A stretch of DNA of 64,000 nt from JABACD01 sp047639675 (GCA_047639675.1 JBLIOI010000010.1:3137-67136), one strand, 5' to 3'; positions 50,084 to 59,870 are shown, counted from the first letter of the stretch. Program-made: numbers and translations. The notes: a model not told the origin generated them from the sequence alone.

Positions 50084-52918
50084 CTAGCGCTCGAAGGCTC
50101 CCATGTCCGTGATCGGTCCAGGTCCAACGCCCGTATTCGGCGCCGACGGATCGTCCACTGGCCGCGGGTTTCCAAGAAGATCGAGGGGCAATAATTCTAG
50201 GTAGTCTAGATCGCCGTCAATGTCGAGAGAGTCTGCGCTCAACAGAAGATTGGAACCCGCATCGGCGCAGGGCGAGCCCGCACCGAGTCTGTAGTCGCCG
50301 CTGGGCGCATTGTTGAATAGGGGGTCGGCACTCAAGAGAGACACGGACGTAACCGTCGCGTTGCCATTGAAGACGGACCCCAATCCACCCTCCAAGTCAG
50401 AGTAGGAGAGGGCGAGCGTGTGGCTCGTGCTGCCCACAGGTCCATTGCTGTGGACGCTTGGTCCACTCAAGGCTGTGTTCTCCCACATGATCGAGTTTTC
50501 GACTTGAATATGGGTGCCTTCGAATGATCTCGCATAGGAGCCGATCGCACCGCCACCGTCAAACTCTGAAACACCGAGTACTGTGTTCTTGACGAAGGTG
50601 GAGCTGTTTACGATCAGGTTGATGCTACCGAACCAGTCATTCGTATGAATGGCCCCTCCTCTGGCCGCAGTGTTCGAGCTGAAGAAGCAATTCTCGATCC
50701 GGGCATTTCCGTGGGTAAGCTCGATCGCGCCGCCGCTTCCTTGGGACTCGTTGTTGCGAAAGATGCACTGCTCAAGAAGGCTCTCGCCGCCGTGCACGTC
50801 GAGGACGACCGCAGCGCCCGACTGCATGGTCGTGTTGCCCGTGAATGAACAGCGTTTAGCGCGCAATAGACCATTCGTGGAGATGATCGCGGCACCTCCC
50901 ATCTCTCTTGTATTGTTCTGGAAATCACAATCGATGACGTTCACGTCGCCCCAGCCGTAAATCGCGCCATCCTTGCAGGAGATGAAGACGCAGTCTTCGA
51001 CGGTGGCACTTGCATCGATCACCTTCAAGCTCGATGAAGGGTAGCCAGTTGACAGACCGTTCATGATTGTGAGCCCCCGTAAGCGCAAGTGATTTCCCTC
51101 TCCGTCCACTCTGAACGCATAGCCGGAGTTTTGGAGGTCCATCGTGCAGGTCGCGGCACCGCCGCTACTGAAGATCGTGATGTTCCGCGGGCCCGAATCT
51201 CCAATGATCAAGTTACGGTTACTTGTGCCCGTGTACGTGCCTGCTTCCACGTGGATTGAGTCACCGTCCTGGGCCACATCGAGAGCTTGGTTGAAGTCTT
51301 TGAAAGGCGAAGAAGCGCTACCGTTTCCTCCATTGGCTGCGGCCGCATCGATGTACAGGCTGGCGAATCCTTCGCACAAGTCAGGGATTCCGTTGTCGTT
51401 GATGTCAAGGGCTCCTTGACAGACGATCTCTAGGGTGTCATCGATCCCGTTTCCGTTGCAGTCGCTGAGCGGCGCGCAATGATCGGGCCTGAAATCGCCG
51501 TTGCAGTCCTGCGCTGATCCATTCGAGATATCGATGATGTCGTCGATTCCGTTTCCGTTGCAGTCATTGACTGTGTCGACGGTTGTAAGGAGCGTCGCGC
51601 CACCTATAGCGCGAAGGCCACCGGAACGATGGACGTAAGCCTGAACCGTTCGTGTTCTGAAGCCACCGGAGGACACTTGGCCTGCCGGTAAGAACCAGTC
51701 CGCAACGCCGCTCGGGCCGATGAGAATTTGGGTATTCCAGTTGGAGTACTGCTGGGGGAAGGCGACTAGCTGAATGCCCCCAGGACTGGCCACGAAATTG
51801 AAAGCAGCTTGTTGTCCACTAGCGAGCAGAACTCGATCGCCGGGGTTGCCTTCCACTCGCAAGTGGAAGGTGTCGCCTTCGGCTGCCAAGGAACGAATGG
51901 CACGCAAGCTGCGGCGCGATCCCGGAATTTCAGTCAGAGTTCCACCCAACCAAAAGGTCGAAGGCCCTGGCTGGCCGAGAGGATTTTGGCCGAACCGGAA
52001 GCCGCCCGCACCGCCAACATAATCGTTATCGAGTAGCCGCACGCTGGTTGCAAGATCTGCCCAGAGACCTGCTCCGCCGTCTCCTGCCGGTGCGCTGAAC
52101 GTGGGGTCCGTGTCGCCTCCGTTGCCGCCTGCGAACTCGCAGCCAGAAGCTAAGATTCCGGCTCCACTGATTCGCAGACCGGCGGCGCCGTCGCTTCCGC
52201 CATCCCCGCCTGAGCCACCCTTGCCTCCGAAGAAGAAGCTGTCGTAGGCAGCGACCGCAGAATTCGTAGATGCGACTCCATGGCCACCCGGAGCTCCGAC
52301 AAGGTCCCAGAAATGCTGCTTGCCCGATCCATTTCCGCCAATCAACTTGCAGTCGAGCACAGCCAAGTCGCTGCAACCTGTTGATAGCAAGCCGTGCCCG
52401 CCACTGGGATAATTGTAGTCATTATAGGAGTCCGGCGTTGAGAGGTTGAAGCCGAACTCAAGCCCGCTACCCCCATAGAATTCACACCCAAAAAAGCGCA
52501 CAGCGCCGGCGTTGTTCGTTGCGAGAGTTGCCGTTTCATGGCCATAGGGGAGTGGGAAAACAGGCGGTATATCTTCGTATCGTCGACCACGAACGGTGAT
52601 GCCCTCGATGCGGACCGTCGAACCTGCAGCGATGTTTTTGATGCTCAGTTGGCCGACGATCTCGACGCCGTTGTCCGGCATCCCCAGAAGGGTCAGGGCC
52701 TTGCCGTCGATTTCAACGCCAGAGTAAGAGCCAGGGCTAATGAGCAGCGTCTCGCCATCGAGAGCGGCATCGACGGCGCCTTGGATAGTGGGAGAGTTCA
52801 CACCGTTGTTGAGGTTGTGGACGTCGGCCCAGCCCAGACTTACAGTGGCGCTCGTCGCGATGGCGAAATACGCAAGGCGTGCCATGGAGGACTTCGGGAG
52901 CTCAGAGTACGAGATCAT
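50084..52918 (-). CDS. Secreted parallel beta-helix protein with calcium-loop linker
   Basis: The 944-aa protein has a signal peptide (MARLAYFAIATSATVSLGWA). Residues about 35-330 are a right-handed beta-helix with repeated short Gly/Asn strands (TIQGAVDAALDGETLLISPG, LTLLGMPDNGVEIVG). A linker near residues 455-520 contains thrombospondin-3-like calcium motifs DCNGNGIDD, DCNGDFRPD, DCNGNGIDD and DINDNGIPD. A second beta-helix follows (about 525-900, ENCFFSSNTAARGGAIHTN), and the end GPITDMGAFER is the choice-of-anchor Q type. Such proteins are secreted or surface-bound polysaccharide-interacting proteins. No catalytic residues could be assigned. The start ATG 52918 has AGAGG upstream; an internal ATG at 52885 would give a shorter signal. 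Confidence 0.8.
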   Translation of the reverse strand: MISYSELPKSSMARLAYFAIATSATVSLGWADVHNLNNGVNSPTIQGAVDAALDGETLLISPGSYSGVEIDGKALTLLGMPDNGVEIVGQLSIKNIAAGSTVRIEGITVRGRRYEDIPPVFPLPYGHETATLATNNAGAVRFFGCEFYGGSGLEFGFNLSTPDSYNDYNYPSGGHGLLSTGCSDLAVLDCKLIGGNGSGKQHFWDLVGAPGGHGVASTNSAVAAYDSFFFGGKGGSGGDGGSDGAAGLRISGAGILASGCEFAGGNGGDTDPTFSAPAGDGGAGLWADLATSVRLLDNDYVGGAGGFRFGQNPLGQPGPSTFWLGGTLTEIPGSRRSLRAIRSLAAEGDTFHLRVEGNPGDRVLLASGQQAAFNFVASPGGIQLVAFPQQYSNWNTQILIGPSGVADWFLPAGQVSSGGFRTRTVQAYVHRSGGLRAIGGATLLTTVDTVNDCNGNGIDDIIDISNGSAQDCNGDFRPDHCAPLSDCNGNGIDDTLEIVCQGALDINDNGIPDLCEGFASLYIDAAAANGGNGSASSPFKDFNQALDVAQDGDSIHVEAGTYTGTSNRNLIIGDSGPRNITIFSSGGAATCTMDLQNSGYAFRVDGEGNHLRLRGLTIMNGLSTGYPSSSLKVIDASATVEDCVFISCKDGAIYGWGDVNVIDCDFQNNTREMGGAAIISTNGLLRAKRCSFTGNTTMQSGAAVVLDVHGGESLLEQCIFRNNESQGSGGAIELTHGNARIENCFFSSNTAARGGAIHTNDWFGSINLIVNSSTFVKNTVLGVSEFDGGGAIGSYARSFEGTHIQVENSIMWENTALSGPSVHSNGPVGSTSHTLALSYSDLEGGLGSVFNGNATVTSVSLLSADPLFNNAPSGDYRLGAGSPCADAGSNLLLSADSLDIDGDLDYLELLPLDLLGNPRPVDDPSAPNTGVGPGPITDMGAFER

Positions 52919-53161
52919 GGGGGGGCCTCTTGTGAAGATTGTCGTCGTGGATACGCGTCGGCGGAGGCACTAACGCGTTCGTCTACGTCATAGGTGCCGA
53001 GGGAGGCCATCCCGTTTCAGGAATCACGATTGTTATTCCTTGGCAAGGTTCAACAAGAGCAGTCCGGTCCTAACAGTGTCTCGACGAGCCATATACAAAT
53101 CGACGGCCAATCAGGCCGTGAATGGGCAGGGAGACTATTTGGAGTTTGTAACGAGCTGCTG

Positions 53162-53757
53162 CTACGGCAACCAAGTCACCGCCCAAGCACTCGATAGGTT
53201 GAAGTTCGACCCTGAACAAGGCGCGCTGGAATCCCGGTACCAGAACTGGTAGTTGGTGACGGTTCCAGCGCCAAAGCTCGCGGCTCCGAAGGGGCTGCCC
53301 TGGAAGTCGGTAAAGGTGGTTGTGCCCGATCCCGTGAAATGAACTTGAGAGTGGGCGACTTGGCCATCTACGCAGCTGATGCCTTCGCCGAAGAAGCTCC
53401 CAAGGCCTCCATTTGTCTGGTTGAGGGCGCGCAGCAGAATACCGGGCTTATTGCTTGGAAGGCCAGTGACGGTCAGTTGTAGCGTGTCGCTCAAGAGGTA
53501 AGCATTGCCCGATGCTTTTAGGCTTGCGCCGCCGACACCAGTGCTGTTGATGCATCCCTCACCGAGGTTGCTGAAGGTTCCGCAAGGGCAAATGCTACCC
53601 GTGCCATCAGCGAAGCAGAATCCTCCGCCGGTGTTCGTGTCGCGCAGTCCTGTCGAACGATCAAAGCCCGCGCTAATCTGCGTGAATCCTGATCGATCCC
53701 GCGTTGGTTCTAAAGGAGCGAGGGGAATACCTTGATCTAACCAAGAGTCTGCTTAAC
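53162..53757 (-). pseudogene. 5'-truncated secreted protein with RCC1-like piece and C-terminal domain
   Basis: An open minus-strand frame runs from a stop at 53758 to 53162 without a good start codon. It begins with an RCC1-like segment (FTQISAGFDRSTGLRD), continues with FCFADGTGSICPCGTFSNLGEGC (the FCFGDGSGT-type block), then GVGGASLKASGN, LPSNKPGILL, CVDGQVAHSQVHFTG, FQGSPFGAASFGA, YQFWYRD and a normal end TWLP. The C-terminal domain is intact, but the signal peptide and most of the N-terminal part are absent, so I call it truncated. A shorter expressed product starting at TTG 53494 cannot be excluded. The 5' end overlaps the plus-strand small gene. Confidence 0.6.
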
Positions 53758-53976
53758 CAAAAGCACTCGGGGGAAGATGTGAAATCCGAGCTTGCTAAAG
53801 AACGCAAACTACGCAGCTTCCTCATCAACAAAAAACGAAATCATGTTGAGCGTGCTTCGATCGAGCTGAAAGCAGCCAGCAGGCAGCAGCAAAAAGAGCT
53901 GATAAAGCAAGAACTCAAAGTACTCCGAATTCGAATGGAAGAGCTAGAGAGAGCTCTCGCCGAAGAGGTGCATTAG
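53704..53976 (+). CDS. Small coiled-coil protein
   Basis: A 90-residue plus-strand frame encodes a highly charged Lys/Glu/Gln/Leu helix (for example RKLRSFLINKKRNHVERA and KELIKQELKVLRIRMEELERAL), predicted to be one long coiled coil. It has no signal or known motif. The first codon is TTG 53704; GTG 53779, preceded by GGGGGA, is an alternative start giving 65 residues. The base composition is more A-rich than its neighbours. A strong terminator follows 10 bp after the stop, supporting expression. The function is unknown; it may derive from elsewhere. Confidence 0.55.
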   Translation: MVLKERGEYLDLTKSLLNQKHSGEDVKSELAKERKLRSFLINKKRNHVERASIELKAASRQQQKELIKQELKVLRIRMEELERALAEEVH

Positions 53977-53986
53977 TCGCCGCTCG

Positions 53987-54026
53987 AGCTGAAGGCCGCG
54001 AATCCGCGGCCTTCAGCTTTACTTTG
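53987..54026 (+). terminator. Rho-independent terminator after the small coiled-coil gene
   Basis: AGCTGAAGGCCGCG (53987-54000), loop AATC, CGCGGCCTTCAGCT (54005-54018) form a perfect 14-bp stem followed by TTACTTT. It is a textbook intrinsic terminator. Confidence 0.88.
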
Positions 54027-54106
54027 CATCTTGCGCCGCTGCAGTACGTAGCGGAGCCACCCGCGAGCCGTTCGAATTATCAAAATGAGGTGAGTAGGAT
54101 AGTGCC

Positions 54107-55486
54107 ATGGATTCCAAGCACATTCGGTCCCTTCTAGCTCTCGCGCTCGTACTGGTCGCCTCTTGGTTTGGAGGATACTACATCCCGAAGATGATGCGCA
54201 GCGGTGAGCAGTCCCCGATCACTCCACCCCCCGTATTGACCGGGGATCCCCATGTGGATGACTTTCGGCACTTGAGTTGGCTGTTGCGCGAAAAGTGGTC
54301 TTGGCTCGAGATGCGCGAAAATCAAGGATTGAGTCTGGATGCGCTGGAGGAGGAAGCCCTCGCGCTTTCAAAAGCAGAACTTGGTGAGCGTGGCTTCTTG
54401 CGTGGACTGACCCGCTATATCTCTGGGATCTCGGATGGGCATGGTTCCGCAGGGCTTGCCGATGTCGACTTAGGTGAGGAACTCAAATGGCCCTTCACGC
54501 TGATCGAGGTCGAAGAAGGGGTGATGGTCGATGGCATCGGACCTACTCTATTCAAGTCGGAAGCCTTGAAGCGCGGTGACCTCATCTTGGCTGTCGACGG
54601 CCGAACGATTGACGAAGTCATTCACGATGCGGAGCGTTTCGTCTTCGCCTCGACGCCGGGCTCACGAAGGCGAAAGGCTATCTATCTCCTAACCGCGAAC
54701 AGCGCACAGGAGTCTCTAATCGTTCAAGCGCTTCGCATGGGGGAAAGCGAGCCGATCACGATAGAGGTGCCGTGCATACTTCCGAGCGAGCCGGTACCGA
54801 AATATGCTTGGCGGAACTTCAAGTGGAAGTTTGAGGAGATTGATTCAGAAACCGCCTACCTCTGCATTGGCGACTTCGTTTGCGAAGACTCTGGCTTCAA
54901 AGCTGCTGGAGCTGGTGAGCGCAACGAGATGGTCGCCGAGACCTTTGATGTCTACGCGGCTACCTTTGAGAAGGTATGCCAGAAGTCCAACCTAGTCCTA
55001 GATCTGCGCGGAAATGGTGGCGGTACCGACCTACTTGGGCAAGCTTTGGGCTTGCACTTGATGGAACCTGGCTTTCGCTACTTTCGCTTGAGCAGCCGCA
55101 GGAATGGGAGTTGGTTCAAAACTGGCTGGCAATGTCCTGAAGTCGGCCGTGAGACTCCGCGGTTTACTGGGCGTCTCGTATGCCTTATCGATGAAAAGAG
55201 CTTCTCCACAACGGACAACCTGGCCTCCAGTCTGCGAGACGAGCGCTCGAATACGACCTTCATTGGCCAACCAACCGGCGGTGGCAGCGGCGCGCCCAGG
55301 AGTTTCACACTGCCATCAACCGGCGCGCACGTTAGGTTCTGCACAATGCGAGTCTTTGCGCCCGACGACACCTATATCGAAGGCAATGGCGTTCAACCTG
55401 ACTTGCTCGTACGGCCTACGCGTGCGCAGATGTTGGCCGGCGAGGATGCCGTATTGGAAGCGGCTGTACGAAGCCTAAAGAACTGA
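54107..55486 (+). CDS. S41-family peptidase (C-terminal processing type), membrane-anchored
   Basis: The 459-aa protein has an N-terminal signal-anchor (SLLALALVLVASWFGGYYI). A central region (about 120-240) is PDZ-like (GVMVDGIGPTLFKSEALKRGDLILAVDGR). The C-terminal part is the S41 catalytic domain: NLVLDLRGNGGGTDLLGQALG, VCLIDEKSFSTTDNLASSLRD (the catalytic Ser is expected in this region) and FIGQPTGGGSGAPRSFTLPS. It is an extracytoplasmic serine protease that may process or degrade secreted proteins. It follows the strong terminator after the small coiled-coil gene and so is a separate unit. Confidence 0.82.
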   Translation: MDSKHIRSLLALALVLVASWFGGYYIPKMMRSGEQSPITPPPVLTGDPHVDDFRHLSWLLREKWSWLEMRENQGLSLDALEEEALALSKAELGERGFLRGLTRYISGISDGHGSAGLADVDLGEELKWPFTLIEVEEGVMVDGIGPTLFKSEALKRGDLILAVDGRTIDEVIHDAERFVFASTPGSRRRKAIYLLTANSAQESLIVQALRMGESEPITIEVPCILPSEPVPKYAWRNFKWKFEEIDSETAYLCIGDFVCEDSGFKAAGAGERNEMVAETFDVYAATFEKVCQKSNLVLDLRGNGGGTDLLGQALGLHLMEPGFRYFRLSSRRNGSWFKTGWQCPEVGRETPRFTGRLVCLIDEKSFSTTDNLASSLRDERSNTTFIGQPTGGGSGAPRSFTLPSTGAHVRFCTMRVFAPDDTYIEGNGVQPDLLVRPTRAQMLAGEDAVLEAAVRSLKN

Positions 55487-55712
55487 GCGGAACCTCCTTG
55501 TGGAGATGCGCCCAGCTCAGCCGGATGGTTGTTGCTGCAATCGAACTCGGTCGAGAGGCAAACCGGTGCAAGGCGTTGCGGATGGGGGCGGCCTATCACA
55601 ATTCGAAGAACGAGAAGAAGGGGGATTGATGGTCTTGCGGTGATCGTGGCAAGGAAGGCGCCGCGCGCCTTGCAGTACGGTGTGCGCCTCACTAGCCAGT
55701 GGGCACCACTCA

Positions 55713-56321
55713 ATGATCAACTCGCGCGAGAAGTGGCAGATGCAAGTCACTGCCGAGCACTATGCCAGAGAGCGATTCGCCAATCCGCGGGCGCGCGGGC
55801 GCGATTTGCGCTTGATCGAAGAGCTACTCAGCCGTTTTGCGCCAGCGAGCATCGATCGTTTGGTCGACGTGCCCTGCGGCACCGGACGCTTGGCGCTGGG
55901 GCTCTCTAACCATTGCAAGCGCTACCTTGGCGCGGACATCTCGCTAGCTATGCTTGGTGAATTCGCGGCGCCGAGTCTTCTCGGTGATGCTGCGGCCTTA
56001 CCTCTTCAAACAGAGAGCGCCGATGTCGTAGTGAGCTGCAGGTTGCTACATCACCTTGAACCGAACAAAGAGTTGCTCTCTGTCGCGGCAGAACTCGTAC
56101 GGGTATCAAAGCACTTGGTTGTGGCGTCTTTTTGGGACTCCAACTCATGGCCTGGACTGCGCCGCACCCGTGGTTGGCGCCGGGACTCTACAGGTAGGCG
56201 GCCTGCGTCGCGCGCAGTGATCGAAGACGCCTTCCAATCTGCCGGTGGCAAAGTTGTTGGCTACGCCTCGTCGTTTCGCTTCGTCTCCATGCAGACCTTT
56301 GTTGCAGTCACAAAGGTCTGA
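55713..56321 (+). CDS. Class I SAM-dependent methyltransferase
   Basis: The 202-aa protein has a Rossmann-type domain: DRLVDVPCGTGRLALGLSNH (motif I), RYLGADISLAMLGEF, LLGDAAALPLQTESADVVVSCRLLHHL (motif II/III) and a C-terminal SFRFVSMQTFVAVTKV strand. This is the ubiquinone/menaquinone-methyltransferase-like small-molecule group; its substrate is unknown. ATG 55713 is chosen as the first start consistent with the domain. The broken LPS-kinase-like gene starts 2 bp downstream, so the two form a unit. Confidence 0.82.
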   Translation: MINSREKWQMQVTAEHYARERFANPRARGRDLRLIEELLSRFAPASIDRLVDVPCGTGRLALGLSNHCKRYLGADISLAMLGEFAAPSLLGDAAALPLQTESADVVVSCRLLHHLEPNKELLSVAAELVRVSKHLVVASFWDSNSWPGLRRTRGWRRDSTGRRPASRAVIEDAFQSAGGKVVGYASSFRFVSMQTFVAVTKV

Positions 56322-56323
56322 CG

Positions 56324-57121
56324 ATGAGTGTTCGCCAATCTCGTCGCTTTGACAAAGGGCGGCTTGAGCTTCTCGCTCGAGATGAAACGATTCTAAATCA
56401 GGCCTTCGAATGGGCATCTACTCAGCCTCATGACCAATCGATTGGCGGAGCCGCTCAACTCGGACCCACAAGGGTCTGATGCAAGGCCGAGCCCCTGTCC
56501 AATCGTGTAGCACTGCGTCATCGCCTTCGCCAAGTCCTGATGGCCCGACCCTTGGCCCGCATTTCCGAGTTCAAGAACCTTGAGTGGTTACGTCTCCATC
56601 AATTCGCAGCCCCAGAGCCATTGGCTGCCGGTGCGTTCTTTGCTGGAGGATTGCCTCGTTGGCAATTCTTGATCACTCGCCAAGTTGAGGATACTGACAG
56701 TCTGCAAGAATTCTTGAATCAGGGCGCCGGTGATGTCGAACCCGTACTCAAGGAGCTCGCCAGCGAAGTCGCTCGACTGCATGCCCTAGGATTCATCCAT
56801 CGCGATCTCTTCCCACGCAACATATTGGTGCGCCGAGTTCCAGAACCGGGCTCGCTCTACTTCTTGGATGCCTGGCGCGGCGGTGCGCGGCTGCAAGGCC
56901 GCGGAGTGGCCTATGACCTGGCTTGTTTGTTGTCGTCCCTCCGTGAGTGGTTGACCACAGAACAGTTGGACGCGTGGCTCGCCAGCTACAGTGCCCAACG
57001 AACGGAACATGGCCGCCCGGTGAACCCTGACCGACTCGTACGAAGGGTACTAAAGGAACGCACCGCACTGCGGAAGCGTTACATACGCCGTGGTAGGGGA
57101 GGCGAGCTGCCGGACGTATGA
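56324..57121 (+). pseudogene. Lipopolysaccharide kinase (Kdo/WaaP)-like gene broken by in-frame TGA
   Basis: The frame starts with MSVRQSRRFDKGRLELLARD (56324) and stops at TGA 56477-56479 after GPTRV, but reading on in the same frame gives CKAEPLSNRVALRHRLRQVL, then ISEFKNLEWLRLHQF, DSLQEFLNQGAGDV, the kinase catalytic loop FIHRDLFPRNILV and LDAWRGG, to 57121. The two halves are in register (216 bp from 56324 to the internal ATG 56540), so one 265-codon gene is interrupted; the TGA would replace a residue such as Trp (TGG). The downstream half resembles the Kdo/WaaP kinase group (HRD and Asp of the metal site). Expression of a shorter downstream protein from 56540 is possible but lacks the N-lobe. 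Confidence 0.7.
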
Positions 57122-57400
57122 TTGCTCATCGTACGTATGCGACCATGGCGACGGCGGCCTCTCTTGCCTGCAACTGGAGATGTGCTGTGAGCAGGCGGAC
57201 AACGGAGAGCTCGCCATACTCTCTCTTGGTGGTGAGCTAGGCGCGATTCTGGGCCCACTGAACCCTGTCAAATCTGGCCCGGATAGTGGCAATCGATGGT
57301 GATCTGCGAGCCAAGGCCAGGGCAGGGCGATTGATCACTGCGCTTGTCGCGGGCGGTGGAATGTGACTGACGCGCTTCGCTTGGCTAGACTGCCTGACTC

Positions 57401-58294
57401 ATGATTCAGCTACGACAAATCAGTGCAGCGGACTTGCCGCGTGTATCGGCAATCTTCTGCGAGGCCTTCGGTGTCAAGGATGCTCCTCCGATCGATTACT
57501 TCGCCAACCTCTGTTACACGGATCCGGAGGGTTGTCTCGTTGGTACCGTTGATGGCGAGATCGTCGGCTACGCCTGTACACACCAAAGCGGGAGTGTCGG
57601 ATACATGGGAACACTCGCGGTGTCTGACTCTTGCAGGGGAATGGGCTATGGCAAGGCCTTGACCTTGGCTACGCGCGATCACCTCGCGGCCAATTGCGAG
57701 GTGGTTGGACTCTCTGTTGAGCCAACGATTGGGCGTAACCTGGAGCTTTACACCGCCTGCGGTTTTGAGCCGAGCCTGCCCGCTTGCCATGTCGGGAAGC
57801 GACTTGCAGAGAGCCGCACAAGAGCGATCTCACAGTCAATCCAAACGGCGCAGCAACTAGGCGCGAACGCGGAGTCGCACATCGCAAAGATCGGCGAGTG
57901 GAGCGCGGAAGTCTTCCCGGGGTTGGACATGACTCGCGACTTGGAGTTCTTCGTTCGCAACTATCCGGAACGCTTGTGGATTCACGCTGATGATAAGGGT
58001 GTGAATGGCTTCCTTGCTTACGATGAGAATTTCCGTGGCGACCCTTGGGGAATGGTGCGGCCAGGACCGAATGATTTGGATGTATTGACCGCGCTCATAG
58101 AAGCGATCGAAGCTTCGACAAGCAATGAGATCCTCTGGTTCCAGCTGCACACCAACTTCCGGCGAGCCCTCAGAGCACTGAGGGCCCGGGGCTATCGAGT
58201 TGCCGATCACAAGACGTGTATGGTTTTTGAGGAACAAGCCGGATCGTGGCCATCCGCGCCGGATTCGCTTTTGATCAGACCCTGGTGGACTTGA
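57401..58294 (+). CDS. Double GNAT acetyltransferase
   Basis: The 297-aa protein has two GNAT-like halves. Residues about 1-135 contain a full GNAT domain with GYMGTLAVSDSCRGMGYGKALTLATRDHL (the acetyl-CoA-binding RGMGYG motif) and GRNLELYTACGFEPSLP. Residues about 165-290 form a second half (LEFFVRNYPERLWIHADDKGVNGFLAYDENF, ALIEAIEAST, RALRALRARGYRVADHKTCMVFE) without a clear acetyl-CoA loop. Such fusions acetylate small molecules or proteins, with one half often catalytically dead. The substrate is unknown. Its end is convergent with the next gene. Confidence 0.78.
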   Translation: MIQLRQISAADLPRVSAIFCEAFGVKDAPPIDYFANLCYTDPEGCLVGTVDGEIVGYACTHQSGSVGYMGTLAVSDSCRGMGYGKALTLATRDHLAANCEVVGLSVEPTIGRNLELYTACGFEPSLPACHVGKRLAESRTRAISQSIQTAQQLGANAESHIAKIGEWSAEVFPGLDMTRDLEFFVRNYPERLWIHADDKGVNGFLAYDENFRGDPWGMVRPGPNDLDVLTALIEAIEASTSNEILWFQLHTNFRRALRALRARGYRVADHKTCMVFEEQAGSWPSAPDSLLIRPWWT

Positions 58295-58319
58295 TCGTTA
58301 CGGCGCAACTCCTTCCTGA

Positions 58320-59870
58320 TCAGTACCCGCTCAAGAACTCCGCTAACGCATTCCCAGTAACCTCATTGCCACGCGCGTTGAAGTGTGTGTCGAAGGCGTG
58401 ATAGACGTGTCGCTTTCCATCGGGCAGAACGGGGACATCGCGCAATAGCGGCAACAGATCAAGAGTCGGGAAGCTATTTTGATCAAGCCAAGGCAGGAGA
58501 AGCCTTTGAGCTCGGTCTCTTTCCAACGGGCGTTGCGAAGCCGCGCTGATCTCGTTCCACAACTCATCCTCGACTTGGAACTCATCGGGAATGAGCATCA
58601 CCAGCAAAGGGATATCTCCCGCAGCTGCGCGGGCAGCAAGCAGAGAGTCGCGGAGCAATTCAATCGAAGGAGGATCTTGAGCGCACAGGAACCGAGCGCG
58701 AAGAGCTTCAACCCCGAAGAAGGTCTCGGGAGACATGCGATGATCCTCAAGACTTGGGTCGGCGACCCAAGGAAAGGCTTCTGCCGCCTGCGCCCGACTC
58801 AAGGCTGGAAGTGCTGCACTCGCAGCTTGGCTATCTGAACCACTGCCCTTGTGCTTCCCGCTCGATTCGCGTTCACGGTTCAACTTCGCCAAGCGCTCGG
58901 GCACCACGAACAACAGGACCTGATCTCGTTGCAACCAACGACGTAGTCCGCTATCGGGAAGATTGGTCAGTGTGTCTTCAACGTCCAAGTCGTTACCGAT
59001 GAAGACGCTGATGAGAATCAGATCAGGATCGAGGGGCAAAGCCTCTTGCACCAGTAAGCTGAGATACTCCGGCGGTCCGATTCCGGCGACTCCCATATTG
59101 TCGACCCGGTAGCCACTCAACTCTTCAGCGATTGTCGTGTAATGCCACGCATGCGGCACAGTTCCAACGCCAAAAGAGTCGCCGATGGCGACAATGCGCT
59201 TTGCTTCGCCATCTAGCTTGCGATAGAAGGCTTCGTCATAGAAGCCGCGATCGTTGCATGCAAATCCAAAGCGAACCTCACCGGGCTCACAGCGATAGCG
59301 TTGGACTAATTCACTGGGGCCACCGCCTACGCGAGCAAAGAGTGGGGAAGGTCGCAGACTGGTCCACGAACGTAACCCAAGTTCGAGGCCGAGCGCGCCC
59401 ACGCACAAGCTGAAGACAAGGAATTCGAATACGCGAAATCTCGCCCCCAAGCGGCGAGCGAGTGGCCGTTCGAGAACGAGAAGAAGTGAATACCCGCTCG
59501 CTCCCATGCCGAGGGCCAAGTCGAACCAAAGTCGTTGAAAGGGTTCGACCAGAGCGATGAAGCAGAGGGCGCTAACAATGGATGCGCTGAAGGCCCAGCG
59601 CAATGAGCCGGCGACTCCGCTTGGCTCATCTGCACCTCGAGCAATGATCCACGCCATACCGAGAGCCTTCAGCGCGCAGGCAAGGCCTAGAAGTAGGCAC
59701 ACGAGAACCAGGTAGAAGGTGTTTCCGAGCACGAACTGCAGAGCCTCTGAGTTGGCCGAGGAAAGGGCAAGGCCGCGCAAGGTGAGCCCGAGCGCGCACA
59801 GGATAAGAAACAGCTTGGCCCAACGCTTCGCGAGACTTGCGTAACGATTTCTATCTTGCACGGCAGCCAT
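58320..59870 (-). CDS. Integral membrane SGNH/GDSL-hydrolase-like protein
   Basis: The 516-aa protein has about five N-terminal membrane segments (about residues 18-185, for example LFLILCALGLTLRGLAL, FYLVLVCLLLGLACALKALG and FLVFSLCVGALGLELGL). A soluble C-terminal domain follows (about 190-516) with an SGNH-hydrolase pattern: RIVAIGDSFGVGTVPH (nucleophile Ser in GDS), VDNMGVAGIGPPEY (Gly), VFIGNDLDVED (Asn) and DTHFNARGNEVTG (Asp/His). This is the layout of membrane O-acyl- or acetyl-modifying esterases on surface polysaccharides. Its start overlaps the HEAT-repeat gene stop (TAATG), indicating coupling. Confidence 0.78.
   Translation of the reverse strand: MAAVQDRNRYASLAKRWAKLFLILCALGLTLRGLALSSANSEALQFVLGNTFYLVLVCLLLGLACALKALGMAWIIARGADEPSGVAGSLRWAFSASIVSALCFIALVEPFQRLWFDLALGMGASGYSLLLVLERPLARRLGARFRVFEFLVFSLCVGALGLELGLRSWTSLRPSPLFARVGGGPSELVQRYRCEPGEVRFGFACNDRGFYDEAFYRKLDGEAKRIVAIGDSFGVGTVPHAWHYTTIAEELSGYRVDNMGVAGIGPPEYLSLLVQEALPLDPDLILISVFIGNDLDVEDTLTNLPDSGLRRWLQRDQVLLFVVPERLAKLNRERESSGKHKGSGSDSQAASAALPALSRAQAAEAFPWVADPSLEDHRMSPETFFGVEALRARFLCAQDPPSIELLRDSLLAARAAAGDIPLLVMLIPDEFQVEDELWNEISAASQRPLERDRAQRLLLPWLDQNSFPTLDLLPLLRDVPVLPDGKRHVYHAFDTHFNARGNEVTGNALAEFLSGY

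Noticed and set aside
56477..56479. In-frame TGA as a selenocysteine codon
   Set aside because: No selenocysteine insertion hairpin is visible after the codon, and kinases of this type do not need Sec here. A nonsense mutation is simpler.
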